Below, piece by piece: positions 26,101 through 34,096 of a stretch of 64,000 nt of DNA. How positions within the stretch are numbered: position 1 is the stretch's first letter; each line of letters begins with the position of its first letter. Position numbers and translations under genes: made by a program. This DNA is from Devosia sp. (GTDB taxonomy: Bacteria > Pseudomonadota > Alphaproteobacteria > Rhizobiales > Devosiaceae), in the NCBI RefSeq assembly GCF_017744655.1, contig NZ_JAGIAW010000002.1, positions 186,001-250,000 of the forward strand, given 5' to 3'. The notes beneath the pieces were generated by a model. It was given only the letters and a program-made list of their open reading frames with translations, was not told the origin of the DNA and did no database searches.

Positions 26101-26437
26101 ACACTTCCTGCAACACGCGCTGGGCCTTGTCGGGCGAGGCGTCGATCATGCGGAAGGCGTAGGAAAAGCCGTAAAATTCGCCGACCGAATAGCGCACCGT
26201 GTTGGATTTGGTGAGCGTTTCCGCCTGGCGCAGGGAGAAGGCGAGGTATTGCTCGATCTCGGCATGCTTGGCGTCGCGCACGAACTGCAACTGCGCGAAA
26301 GTCTCGTCGCGCAGGCTCGACGTCAGCGTGGTGATCAGCGCCCAAAAGGTGAGGGACAGCGGCACCGCCATGACGCCGAGAAAGATCAGGAACAGCCGTC
26401 CCCGAAAGTTGGACGGCCAGAGCGCCGGCAGCTTCAT
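23114..26437 (-). CDS. Hybrid sensor histidine kinase/response regulator with PAS and an unknown C-terminal domain
   Basis: 1107 residues. Domains in order: membrane segment 15-38; periplasmic sensor about 40-345, Cache-like in length; membrane segment 347-368; HAMP about 370-422; coiled coil 422-452; HisKA with SHELRTPLNG (His461); HATPase (NLVGNAIKYTG, DTGIGI, GSGLGLT); receiver about 708-825 with DDE, Asp758 and Lys810; coiled coil 825-862; PAS about 863-960; and a final 130-residue domain with LWRKATGKSKFDLAEES, WRVSLD, ARTLDKYLL and PRWRDVIGTGEYVL. The last part matches no domain I can name. There is no separate output regulator or HPt protein nearby. Divergent from the binding-protein gene at 26658, sharing a 220-base control region, so it may sense or control that substrate; this is inference. 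Confidence 0.9.
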   Translation of the reverse strand: MKLPALWPSNFRGRLFLIFLGVMAVPLSLTFWALITTLTSSLRDETFAQLQFVRDAKHAEIEQYLAFSLRQAETLTKSNTVRYSVGEFYGFSYAFRMIDASPDKAQRVLQEVFALNEGGVGQPAEMGGPLLRTALEYANAHNRFHEDFASFVRTSEFDNLYLINSAARVIYSVEKDGYLGADLDMTLRNTPLGQLTETLLEGDGEDRLALLDFRRDPVTNAFSAYVAVRIDFHSRTRGLAVFRLPADAVDAVVQGQFGNQATGQLFLTSSSGALISGPPDGALHPGDKRLASISRGSERGADILDSGAGGEPALAAWTVLPFGATPWHLSAETPTRLAFAKTESLTQFVALIAAISLPLIFLIALMLSRTISASLGKLADAAEAIAAGQLDLDVPKISGPDELARLTTSFSRMRMAVRDQLTLIGQKNQELEQQVRVIAEKNAELEEADRQKDAFVANTSHELRTPLNGIIGISGTLATGAAGDLTALQRSQLELITFSARRLSRLVDDLLDLYRIRQGRMNLDIHAVHLPTSIRNVLSVAQTMVWGEPVSIKVELEDDLPYLEADPVRLEQILYNLVGNAIKYTGSGTVSVSARRVGHEIEISISDTGIGIAADSLERVFQPLERASGNEIEGSGLGLTIARQLAHAMHGKLSATSTLGEGSVFRLVLPVAPPGSELNAVELLAEPGTGYIDLPLMPDAPFAAKDGPHLLVVDDEPVNIQVLRNVLQPLGYRFEAARNGTEALDAVARQKPDLVILDVMMPGLSGLDVARKLRERFSLHELPIIMLTARSRTRDLLAGFESGANDYVCKPFVKDELLARIATLLSATHAQMQARENAELKQEIDRRVRVEDALRLSQQRMSRLLDTVSVGLVCANEAGRIIYANQQAMQLSGGRIETGQTLLGDLLDPGFLDNMRSEIETDGQANLTNTTFGAPDHKVIIQGFDIEPQQGGGLALIIDHDTAPLRQRAELVNRSIRDVLDTVGPDLAAIEETPSDRELYREMIVAVMTESLNLWRKATGKSKFDLAEESGIWRVSLDRSSLQARTLDKYLLVETLPDRPRWRDVIGTGEYVLAQVASLQPETTEPLSGHVSSLKRMVKASLEADRT

Positions 26438-26514
26438 GTCTTCTCCTCCGGGCCTGCCGCCTCACCTCCCCGATGAGACCACTTCAAACCAGACTCCTGC
26501 CGCCGCGCTGAGTT

Positions 26515-26551
26515 TTTGCCGATTTTTCCGGCAAATTTGACGATTTTGACG
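26515..26551. promoter_or_regulatory. Inverted and direct repeats between the hybrid kinase and the second ABC operon
   Basis: TTTGCCG (26515-26521) and CGGCAAA (26529-26535) form a perfect inverted repeat with a 7-base spacer. Directly after, TTTGACG occurs at 26536-26542 and 26545-26551 as a 9-base-period direct repeat. Their place in the divergent gap 26438-26657 suggests a regulator site. A small hairpin ATCCGGC/GCCGGAT (26610-26629) lies in the leader of the plus-strand operon. Confidence 0.4.
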
Positions 26552-26657
26552 CGGTGACTCCATCACCACTCTAGTGCCAATTAGATACCAATCGCAACTC
26601 ATGCGGTGGATCCGGCCTCGACGCCGGATGCGGAGGATCATTTTGGGAGGACTTCAG

Positions 26658-28313
26658 ATGTCTCTGAAGAAGACGACGCTCGTGCTATTGGCCGCCACGG
26701 TTGGCCTGCCTGTTTCGCACGCGCAGGAAGCCATTCTGACGGCGGTGCCGCAGCAGCTGACGGCCTGGGTTGAAAATTACAACCCGATGAATGCCACCAC
26801 GGTTCTGCCGACGGTGCTGGACTTCATGTATGAGCCGCTGGTCGTGTTCAACGCTATCAAGGGTGGCGAGGCGAACTATCGCCTGGCGTCCGCATATGAA
26901 TATTCCGACGACGGACTCTCGCTGACCTTTACCATGCGCGATGGCGCAAAATGGTCAGATGGCGAGCCGCTGACGGCAAAGGATGTGGCCTTCACATTCA
27001 ATATGATCAAGGAATTCCCCGCTCTCGACCTGCGCGCCGTCTGGCCCAAGCTCGAAAGCGTCGAAGCCAGTGACGACAAGACCGTCACCTTCAAGTTCAA
27101 GCAGGTCGATGCGGGCCTGATCTACCAGATCGTGCAGACCTATGTGGTGCCCGAGCACGTCTGGGCTGATGTGGCCGACCCCGTCACCTTCACCAATCCC
27201 GCTCCGGTCGGTTCGGGTCCGCTGACGGAAATCCGCCGCTTCACGCCGCAGGAATATATCCAGTGCCGCAACCCAAACTATTGGGACAATGCGGAGCTGG
27301 AAGTCGACTGCATGCGCATGCCGCAGGTGTCGAACAATGACCAGGTGCTGACCATGGCCGCCAATGGCGAGCTCGACTGGTTCGGCTCCTTCCTGCCCGA
27401 TATCGAACGCACCTATCTGGCCGGCGATCCGGATCACCGCGGCTATTGGTTCCCGGCCGGTTCGCCGGTCTATTTCTCGCTCAACATGGAAAGCGAGGAT
27501 CCGGGCCTCAAGGAAGCCTTCAGCGACGTCGACTTCCGCCGCGCCTTCTCGATGGCCATGGACCGTCAGGCCATGGTTGATATTGCCGGCTATGGCTACC
27601 CGACCGCCAACGAATATGCCTCCGGCCTCGGCCAGGCCTATGACGTGTGGAACAATGTCGAGGCCGAAGCCGAGTTCGGGCACTTCGCCCGGTTCGATAT
27701 CGAAGCCGCCAAGACGCTGCTTGCCGATGCCGGCTATGCCGACAAGGATGGTGACGGTTTCCTCGAAACCCCGACCGGCCTGCCGATTGCCTTTGAAATC
27801 ATCGTGCCCAATGGCTGGACCGACTGGGTGAACACGGTGCAGCTCGCCATCGAAGGCCTTGCCGAAGTGGGCATCAATGCCGCGATGGCAACGCCGGAAA
27901 GCCCGGCCTGGACCGATGCGCTGATCTCGGGCAAGTACGAAGCCGCGCTCAATGCCGTCGCTACCGGCGTCAGCCCGCACTTCTTCCTCGACTCCTCGCT
28001 GCACTCGCGCAACGTCGGGCAGAACCGCTTCGCCTCCTCGCGTTATGCCAATCCCGAACTCGATGCGGCGCTCGATGCCTTCAATGCCACGACCGACGCG
28101 GCCGAGCAGGGCGAAGCGATGAAGAAGGTTCTGGCCCTGATCGCCGCCGACATGCCGCTGATCAACGTGTTCAACAACCCGCTCTGGTACGAATACAACA
28201 CGACCCGCTTCACCGGCTTCTTCAATGCCGACAATCCGGTCGCTCGTCCGGTGGTTTATGCCGGCGTGCCGGAACGCCTGCTGCACCTCCTGGCACTCTC
28301 CCCAGTCAAGTAA
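26658..28313 (+). CDS. ABC transporter substrate-binding protein, family 5 (paralogue of the 9622-11280 protein)
   Basis: 551 residues with a signal peptide of about 24 residues (cleavage near SHAQ|EA). Shares with the other binding protein FMYEPLVVFN, KWSDGEPLTAKDVAFTFN, QCRNPNYWD, MDRQAMVDIAGYGYP and VPNGWTDW, so both probably bind related beta-linked oligosaccharides or glycopeptides; family 5 alone would also allow peptides. DKDGDGFLE repeats the Ca2+-loop-like insertion. ATG 26658 has GGGAGG 7 bases upstream; longer in-frame starts lack the signal-peptide pattern. An attenuator-like hairpin follows. No hydrolase gene accompanies this operon. Confidence 0.88.
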   Translation: MSLKKTTLVLLAATVGLPVSHAQEAILTAVPQQLTAWVENYNPMNATTVLPTVLDFMYEPLVVFNAIKGGEANYRLASAYEYSDDGLSLTFTMRDGAKWSDGEPLTAKDVAFTFNMIKEFPALDLRAVWPKLESVEASDDKTVTFKFKQVDAGLIYQIVQTYVVPEHVWADVADPVTFTNPAPVGSGPLTEIRRFTPQEYIQCRNPNYWDNAELEVDCMRMPQVSNNDQVLTMAANGELDWFGSFLPDIERTYLAGDPDHRGYWFPAGSPVYFSLNMESEDPGLKEAFSDVDFRRAFSMAMDRQAMVDIAGYGYPTANEYASGLGQAYDVWNNVEAEAEFGHFARFDIEAAKTLLADAGYADKDGDGFLETPTGLPIAFEIIVPNGWTDWVNTVQLAIEGLAEVGINAAMATPESPAWTDALISGKYEAALNAVATGVSPHFFLDSSLHSRNVGQNRFASSRYANPELDAALDAFNATTDAAEQGEAMKKVLALIAADMPLINVFNNPLWYEYNTTRFTGFFNADNPVARPVVYAGVPERLLHLLALSPVK

Positions 28314-28326
28314 TCCCTTGAAGAAA

Positions 28327-28362
28327 GGCGGCGCGGCTTCGGCTGCGCCGTCTTGCTCTTTT
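28327..28362 (+). terminator. Attenuator-like hairpin between binding protein and permease
   Basis: GGCGGCGCGGC (28327-28337) pairs with GCTGCGCCGTC (28342-28352) through 11 pairs including two G-U, with a TTCG tetraloop and tail TTGCTCTTTT. It lies inside the operon 14 bases after the binding-protein stop, so partial termination would favour binding-protein synthesis. Confidence 0.75.
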
Positions 28363-28372
28363 GGAGAGTGCG

Positions 28373-29350
28373 ATGAATTTCGTTATCCGCCGGATAGCCT
28401 TCTATCTTGTGGCCTTCCTCGTGGCCGCCACGATCAATTTCGCCCTGCCGCGCCTGATGCCGGGCAATCCCATCGACGTCATGTTCGCCCAGCAGAACAG
28501 CACCCTGACGCCGGAAGCGCGCGATGCGCTGGTCGCGACATTTGGTTTTGCCTCGGGGCCGCTGCACCTGCAGTTTCTCGACTATATGAAGTCGGTCTTT
28601 ACCGGCGACCTCGGCTATTCCATCCGCTTCTATCCGCAGAAGGTGAACCAGGTTCTGGCCTATGCGCTGCCCTGGACGCTGCTTTTGGCGGGGACCGCGA
28701 CGCTAATGGCTTTCTGTGTCGGCTCGATCATCGGCACCTTCGCCGCATGGCGCCGCGGGGGCATGCTCGATGCGGTGGTGACACCGGTTTCGCTGGCCTT
28801 GCAGGCGACCCCGGCAGTGGTGATTGCCCTGACCGCACTCTTCATTTTTGGCGTGGCACTGAAATGGCTGCCGACGGGCTACGCCTTTGCACCCGCGCTC
28901 GACCCTGCCTGGAGTTGGGAATTCTTCGGCAGCGTGGCGCTGCATGGGCTGATGCCCATTTGCTCGCTGATGGTGGTTTTCGTCGGCGGCTATCTCGTCA
29001 CCATGCGCAACAACATGATCGGCCAATTGGGCGAGGATCACGTCACTATGGGGCTCGCCAAGGGCCTGTCGGACCGGCGCGTGCAGCTCAATTATGCCGC
29101 CCGCAATGCGCTGCTGCCTTCGGTGACCTCGCTCGGCCTGACGCTGGGTGCGATCCTCGGCGGTTCGCTCGTGACGGAGGTGGTGTTCAACTATCCCGGC
29201 CTTGGGCAGACGCTCTATATCGGCATCGTCACGCGCGACTATCCGCTCATTCAGGGGCAGTTGCTGATCATGACCTTTGCCACCCTGCTCGCGAACCTCG
29301 CGGTCGATCTTCTCTACGTCTTCTTCGATCCACGCCTGCGGAAGGCCTGA
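28373..29350 (+). CDS. Oligopeptide-type ABC transporter permease (DppB-like), second operon
   Basis: 325 residues, the same length as the paralogue at 8409-9386. N-terminal IRRIAFYLVAFLVAATINF, then LPRLMPGNPIDVMF; EAA loop GLAKGLSDRRVQLNYAARNA; end FDPRLRKA. ATG 28373 follows TGGAGAG; an in-frame start 12 bases earlier (28361) would overlap the hairpin tail and is less likely. Six membrane segments. Forms the channel with the 29356-30264 product. Confidence 0.92.
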   Translation: MNFVIRRIAFYLVAFLVAATINFALPRLMPGNPIDVMFAQQNSTLTPEARDALVATFGFASGPLHLQFLDYMKSVFTGDLGYSIRFYPQKVNQVLAYALPWTLLLAGTATLMAFCVGSIIGTFAAWRRGGMLDAVVTPVSLALQATPAVVIALTALFIFGVALKWLPTGYAFAPALDPAWSWEFFGSVALHGLMPICSLMVVFVGGYLVTMRNNMIGQLGEDHVTMGLAKGLSDRRVQLNYAARNALLPSVTSLGLTLGAILGGSLVTEVVFNYPGLGQTLYIGIVTRDYPLIQGQLLIMTFATLLANLAVDLLYVFFDPRLRKA

Positions 29351-29355
29351 GACCC

Positions 29356-30264
29356 ATGTTCGAGACACTCAAAGTTTTCCTGCGCAACAAGAAGGCCCTG
29401 ATCGGCCTGATTATTGTGCTGCTCTATGTCGCCGTTGCCATTTTCGGGCCTATGTTGCTCAATCTCGACCCGATGCAGCGCGTCGGCCGGCCGCATCAGC
29501 CGCCTAATGCCGATGAACTGCTCGGCACCACCCGCATGGGACGCGATGTCTTCGCCCAGCTCATCTATGGCACGCGCACCTCGCTGGCCGTGGGCTTCTT
29601 CGCCGGCATCATCATCGTGCTGATCGGTACCGTGCTCGGCATTGCCGCCGGCTATTTTGGTGGCTGGATCGACGAGGTCATCTCGTTTTTCACCAATGTA
29701 GTACTGGTGATTCCGCAATTGCCGCTGCTGCTGGTCATTGCCGCCTTCATGGGGCAGACCAATCCGGCCGTCATCGCCATCATTATCGGCATGACCTCCT
29801 GGGCTTGGGGCGCACGCGTTACCCGTTCGCAGACCCTGACGCTGCGGAATCGGGAATATATTCTTGCATCCGAATTGATCGGCGAGCGGCCGACGCGGAT
29901 GATCTTTGTCGAGCTGCTGCCTAACCTCCTGTCGATCATCGGCTTCAATTTCATCGGCTCGGTGACCTATACGATCATCACCCAGGCAACGCTGGAATTT
30001 TTGGGCCTCGGCAATCCCATGTCGGTGTCTTGGGGCACCATGCTTTACCATGCGCAAAATGCGTCGGCGATCAGCGTGGGCGCCTGGTGGGAAGTGCTGG
30101 TGCCGGCGCTGGCCGTGGCCGGTATCGGTGTTGGCTTGTCGCTGCTGAACTTTGGCGTCGATGAAATCTCCAACCCGCGGCTACGCACGCTCGGGACTGT
30201 GGCTGCAGCCATCAAGGCGCAGAAGAAGCTCGACCAGCAGCGTCTCGCGGAGGTCAAGCCATGA
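29356..30264 (+). CDS. Oligopeptide-type ABC transporter permease (DppC-like), second operon
   Basis: 302 residues. FLRNKKALIGLIIVLLYVAV first segment, RVGRPHQPPN and LGTTRMGRDVFAQL as in the paralogue at 7518-8405, a SFFTNVVLVIPQLPLLL segment and EAA loop ASELIGERPTRMIFVELLPN. ATG 29356 is 5 bases after the previous stop. Overlaps the next gene by 4 bases (ATGA). Confidence 0.92.
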   Translation: MFETLKVFLRNKKALIGLIIVLLYVAVAIFGPMLLNLDPMQRVGRPHQPPNADELLGTTRMGRDVFAQLIYGTRTSLAVGFFAGIIIVLIGTVLGIAAGYFGGWIDEVISFFTNVVLVIPQLPLLLVIAAFMGQTNPAVIAIIIGMTSWAWGARVTRSQTLTLRNREYILASELIGERPTRMIFVELLPNLLSIIGFNFIGSVTYTIITQATLEFLGLGNPMSVSWGTMLYHAQNASAISVGAWWEVLVPALAVAGIGVGLSLLNFGVDEISNPRLRTLGTVAAAIKAQKKLDQQRLAEVKP

Positions 30265-31052
30265 CCGACAAACTACTCGATGTGCGCGGGCTGAAAGTCG
30301 ATTTTCTGACGGCCAAGGGACTTTTCACGGCTGTGAAGGGCGTCGACTTTTCCATCGGTCGCGGCGAGGTGCTGGGGCTGGCGGGGGAGTCGGGTTCGGG
30401 CAAGAGCACGATCGCTCTGGCGCTGATGCGTTTGCATCGTCCGCCGGCCATTATTTCCGAGGGCTCGATCAGCCTTGATGGCGAGGATGTGCTCGCCATG
30501 ACGCCGGAGCGGCTGCGCAAGTGGCGCTGGTCGAGTGTCTCCATGGTGTTCCAGAGCGCCATGAACTCGCTCAATCCGGTGCTGACGATCTTTGAACAGT
30601 TCCGCGACGTGATTGTGCGCCACACTGGCGTTTCGACGGCGGAGGCACGGGCCCGGGCCAGCGAACTGCTGGCGCTGATCGGCATTCCGCAGAGCCGGCT
30701 CGACGATTATCCGCACCAGCTTTCGGGCGGCATGCGGCAGCGCGTGGTGCTCGCCATTGCGCTGGCGCTCGAACCGAAACTGATCATCATGGACGAGCCG
30801 ACAACGGCGCTCGACGTGGTGGTGCAGCGCGAAATCCTGCAGGAAATCGTCGAACTCAAGCGCAAGTTCGGGTTCTCGATCCTCTTCATCACCCACGACC
30901 TGGCGCTGATGGGGCAATTCGCCGACCGCATCGCCATCATGCTCGAGGGCAAGTTGGTGGAGGTGGCGCCTTCGGCCGAACTCATCGCCAATCCGCAACA
31001 TGACTATACCAGGCGGCTCTGGTCCTCCATGCCGCTGCTGACGAGGGCTTGA
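30261..31052 (+). CDS. Oligopeptide-type ABC transporter ATP-binding protein (first ATPase), second operon
   Basis: 263 residues, DppD-like: Walker [25 protein letters not shown], signature LSGGMRQRVV, Walker [16 protein letters not shown]-loop FITHDLA. Ends soon after the PQHDYTRRLWSSMPL segment, without a Cys-rich tail, as in its paralogue at 6703-7521. Translationally coupled to the permease gene. Confidence 0.92.
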   Translation: MTDKLLDVRGLKVDFLTAKGLFTAVKGVDFSIGRGEVLGLAGESGSGKSTIALALMRLHRPPAIISEGSISLDGEDVLAMTPERLRKWRWSSVSMVFQSAMNSLNPVLTIFEQFRDVIVRHTGVSTAEARARASELLALIGIPQSRLDDYPHQLSGGMRQRVVLAIALALEPKLIIMDEPTTALDVVVQREILQEIVELKRKFGFSILFITHDLALMGQFADRIAIMLEGKLVEVAPSAELIANPQHDYTRRLWSSMPLLTRA

Positions 31053-31056
31053 AACC

Positions 31057-31986
31057 ATGCAGCAGGTTTCAGAACTGCTTCGGATCGAAGGCGCGACCAA
31101 GATCTTCCACATGAAGCCCATGCTGGGCGCGGCCCATGAAGTGGTGGCGCTCAACAATATCTCGCTCTCCATCCGGCCGGGCAAAGCGCTGGCCGTGGTG
31201 GGGGAAAGCGGATCGGGCAAATCGACGCTCGGCCGGGCCGTGGCGCGGCTCTTCCAACTCTCCTCGGGCACGATTGCCTTCAAGGGGCGGGATATTGCCG
31301 GCATGCGCTCGCGTGCCGACAAGCTCGACTATCTGCGCAGCGTGCAGATGGTGTTTCAGGACCCGTTCTCGGCGCTCAATCCGGCGCATACGATCCGGCA
31401 TCATCTCGAGCGGCCGTTGATGCTGCACAAGAAGCTGCGGGGCGAGGCACTCGATAGTGCAGTGCAGGAGGTCTGCGCCGATGTGGAGCTTGATCCCTCG
31501 GTGACGCTCGAAAAATATCCGCATGAGCTTTCGGGCGGGCAGCGTCAGCGCGTCAATCTGGCCCGGGCCCTGGCCGTGGGCGCGGAGCTGATCATTGCCG
31601 ACGAGCCGACTTCGATGCTCGACGTGTCGATCCGCCGCTCGGTGCTCGACCTGATGCGGCGGATGAAGGAGACGCGCTCGATCACCTTCCTCTACATCAC
31701 CCATGACATCGCGACGGCGCAGTTCATCGCCGATGACATTGCCATCATGTATGCGGGACAGGTCGTGGAATGGGGGGCGCCGAACCTAGTGATTTCCAAT
31801 CCGCAGCATCCCTATACAAAACTGCTGCTCTCGGCCGTGCCGGACCCTGCAATTAAGCTCGATGGCACGGGTGCAAAATCTTTCGCGAGCGAAGCCCAGG
31901 CGGTGCGGGCGCTGGCGCGAAAAGCTTCGCCGGAAGTCGTGGAAGTGCAGCCGGGCCATTTCGTGCGCAAGTTCGACGCTGTCTAG
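31057..31986 (+). CDS. Oligopeptide-type ABC transporter ATP-binding protein (second ATPase), second operon
   Basis: 309 residues, DppF-like: Walker [33 protein letters not shown], signature LSGGQRQRVN, Walker B LIIADEPTSMLDVS, H-loop YITHDIA; C-terminal PYTKLLLSAVPDP. Matches the 5801-6706 product closely, including the unusual PAHTIRHHLERPL segment. Last gene of the second operon, followed by a strong bidirectional hairpin. Confidence 0.92.
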   Translation: MQQVSELLRIEGATKIFHMKPMLGAAHEVVALNNISLSIRPGKALAVVGESGSGKSTLGRAVARLFQLSSGTIAFKGRDIAGMRSRADKLDYLRSVQMVFQDPFSALNPAHTIRHHLERPLMLHKKLRGEALDSAVQEVCADVELDPSVTLEKYPHELSGGQRQRVNLARALAVGAELIIADEPTSMLDVSIRRSVLDLMRRMKETRSITFLYITHDIATAQFIADDIAIMYAGQVVEWGAPNLVISNPQHPYTKLLLSAVPDPAIKLDGTGAKSFASEAQAVRALARKASPEVVEVQPGHFVRKFDAV

Positions 31987-32009
31987 GCTGGGCCGTCATT
32001 CTTTCTCCG

Positions 32010-32041
32010 AGACCGGCGCATGTTAGCGCCGGTCTTGGGTT
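32010..32041. terminator. Terminator between convergent ABC operon and alpha/beta hydrolase gene
   Basis: Perfect 10-bp stem AGACCGGCGC (32010-32019) / GCGCCGGTCT (32026-32035), loop ATGTTA, followed by TGGGTTT. It is 24 bases after one stop codon and 14 bases beyond the other, so it can serve both. Confidence 0.8.
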
Positions 32042-32048
32042 TGGCCTG

Positions 32049-32897
32049 TCAGGCCTTGCCGAGGGCGCGGCGAAGGAAGTCGCGGACCGTCTGCTGGAAT
32101 TTCGGGGCTTCTTCGACCTGCGGAGCGTGGCCCGAATTTTCGAAGATGACCAGTTCCGAGCCGGGAATAAGGCGATGGATGGTTTCGGAAGCAGCGACCG
32201 GGGTGATCCAATCGTGGCGACCCACGGTGATCAGTGTCGGGACCTTGATCCCGGGCAGATGCGGCTTGAGGTCGTAGTTTTCCTGGTTCACGGCGAAGGC
32301 AAAATTGTGCGTCGCATAGTGATAGGGCGTGTTGGCGACGCGCGCATGCACCTTGTCCATGTCGAGGTCATGGTCGTAGAGCGGCAGGATATGCGCCCAG
32401 GCGGCCTTGAGGTCTTCGTTGTCTCGGGTCGTGCCGGCCATGATGCGGTTGAAGAGGTCGAGATCGACCTCGATGCGCGGCGAGGCGAGGGCATTGGCGC
32501 GCGAGAGTTCGCGGTGTGCGTTGTCGGCCGAGGTGTCGCGCAGCACCATTGCGAGGACGCGGTCGGGATAGCGGATGGCATATTCCATCGAGATAAAACC
32601 GCCATAGGACCCGCCGGCCATGATGATCTTTTCGGCGCCGATCCATTCGCGGATGGCATCGACGTCGGCCGCCCATTGTTCATGGGTGAAGGGGGCTTTG
32701 TCTTCGGACGCGCCGCTGCCGCGGGCGTCGAAGACGACGACGCGATATTCGTCGGAGAAGGGGCCGAAGGAGGCCTTGGGTTCGGCATGGCTGCCAAGGC
32801 CAGGGGCGCCGTGGTGAACGATCATCGCCGGCTTGTTCTTGTCGTCGCCGCCCAGAACTTCGATGTTCAGGCGCGCGCCATTGATGGTGACGTCCAT
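32049..32897 (-). CDS. Alpha/beta hydrolase, proline iminopeptidase-like
   Basis: 282 residues. Oxyanion segment HHGAPGLGSH (28-37), DARGSGAS, nucleophile elbow GGSYGG with Ser97, and acid/base residues in GRHDWITP (Asp229) and NSGHAPQ (His257). The HGAPG and GGSYGG motifs fit the S33/proline iminopeptidase branch, enzymes that release N-terminal residues or hydrolyse small amides. Cytoplasmic, no signal peptide. Last gene of the operon binding protein - permeases - M24 protein - this gene; 32 bases separate it from the M24 gene. Likely processes the imported compound; the substrate cannot be read. Confidence 0.85.
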   Translation of the reverse strand: MDVTINGARLNIEVLGGDDKNKPAMIVHHGAPGLGSHAEPKASFGPFSDEYRVVVFDARGSGASEDKAPFTHEQWAADVDAIREWIGAEKIIMAGGSYGGFISMEYAIRYPDRVLAMVLRDTSADNAHRELSRANALASPRIEVDLDLFNRIMAGTTRDNEDLKAAWAHILPLYDHDLDMDKVHARVANTPYHYATHNFAFAVNQENYDLKPHLPGIKVPTLITVGRHDWITPVAASETIHRLIPGSELVIFENSGHAPQVEEAPKFQQTVRDFLRRALGKA

Positions 32898-32929
32898 TCC
32901 AGTCTCCTCTTAGTCGTGAAATCCAGCGA

Positions 32930-34093
32930 TCAGCCGATGATGCATTCGTCGATGGTGCGCGGATGGCTGGTCAGCCGCTCCGGCCCCGTCTCGGTGATCA
33001 GCACCGTGTCGGAAATGCGATAGCCGCCATGGCCGGGGATATAGAGGCCCGGTTCGGACGAGACGATCATGCCCGGCTGCAGCGGGCTGTCGTCGCCATC
33101 GGCGATCCACGGCGGCTCATGCAGCCAAATGCCGATGCCGTGGCCCTGGCGGTGGCGCAGATATTGCGCCATGCCGGCCTCGCGAATGACATCGAGACAG
33201 ATGCGATTGGCTTCCGAGCAGGGGCGGCCGGCGATCAGTGCATCTGTGCCGATGGCCTGGGCGCGGGTAGCGACTTCGAAATAGCGACGCTGCTCGGCCG
33301 TGGGCTCGCCCATGACGAAGGTGCGTTCGCTCTCGGCAAAGCGGCCGCCAACGGCGCAGCCGAGTGAGAGGATGAAGGTTTCGCCGGGCTTGACCCGTTC
33401 TGCCGAGGGCAGGCCATGGGGAAGGGCGGCATTCTTGCCGGTATAGACGAGACCGCCGGCCAGCATCTGGCCGACGACGACGTCTTCGTGTTCGGCATAC
33501 ATGGTCTTGGTGCCGAAACTGGTGACGTGGCGGGCGAGTTCGGCCTCGCTGGGGAGTGGCGTGCCGGCGGCAAGGGCGTCGCAGATAAGCCGGAGGCCCG
33601 CGTCTACCATGGCGTCGGAAATGCGTGCCGCTTCGCGGTGAAGGGCGATCTCTTCGGGGAATTTGATGAGCCGCGCGTCCTCGACGATTTCGGACATGAC
33701 CCAGGTGGCATTGGGCGCAAACTGCTCGAACTTTCTGACCCGGCCAACAGGCGTCGTCGGCGAATAGGCGATGCGGCCGGTGGGGTTCAGTTTTGACAGC
33801 AGGATCGAGAAGGCGTCCTCGATGCCGGGATATTCGGGATAGACGACGAATTCGGCAGCGGTGTTCTGCTTCTCGGCGTGGTCGGCTTCGAGCGCCGGGA
33901 CGAGAAGAATGCAGTCCTTTTCCGTCAGCCAGATCGCGGCAGGTCGTTCATTGGGGAAATGGAAGAAGCCGCTGAGATAGGCGACGTGGTGGTGGTCGTC
34001 GACCAGGAGGCCGTCAAACCCCTGGGCGGCCATGCGGGCGCGCAGTCCATCCTGAATGCGCGCATAGGTGTCGCGCGAAAGGCGTTGCTTCAC
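32930..34093 (-). CDS. M24 (creatinase/aminopeptidase P fold) hydrolase lacking canonical metal ligands
   Basis: 387 residues: N-terminal creatinase domain (1-145) and C-terminal pita-bread domain. Of the five usual dinuclear-metal ligands of M24 peptidases, only the His of GHGIG (His318) and the Glu of SSEPGLY (Glu347) are kept. The LIDxG Asp reads LSLG (Ser243), the DITRT Asp reads ESERT (Glu254 or Ser255), and the RIED Glu reads RISD (Ser361). The His of PHGLP (His226) is kept, as in creatinase, the metal-independent member that hydrolyses a guanidino/ureido C-N bond. So a metal-free amidohydrolase is more likely than an Xaa-Pro peptidase. Starts 4 bases after the permease stop, in a transporter operon controlled with hydantoinase genes. 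Confidence 0.82.
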   Translation of the reverse strand: MKQRLSRDTYARIQDGLRARMAAQGFDGLLVDDHHHVAYLSGFFHFPNERPAAIWLTEKDCILLVPALEADHAEKQNTAAEFVVYPEYPGIEDAFSILLSKLNPTGRIAYSPTTPVGRVRKFEQFAPNATWVMSEIVEDARLIKFPEEIALHREAARISDAMVDAGLRLICDALAAGTPLPSEAELARHVTSFGTKTMYAEHEDVVVGQMLAGGLVYTGKNAALPHGLPSAERVKPGETFILSLGCAVGGRFAESERTFVMGEPTAEQRRYFEVATRAQAIGTDALIAGRPCSEANRICLDVIREAGMAQYLRHRQGHGIGIWLHEPPWIADGDDSPLQPGMIVSSEPGLYIPGHGGYRISDTVLITETGPERLTSHPRTIDECIIG

Positions 34094-34096
34094 GGC

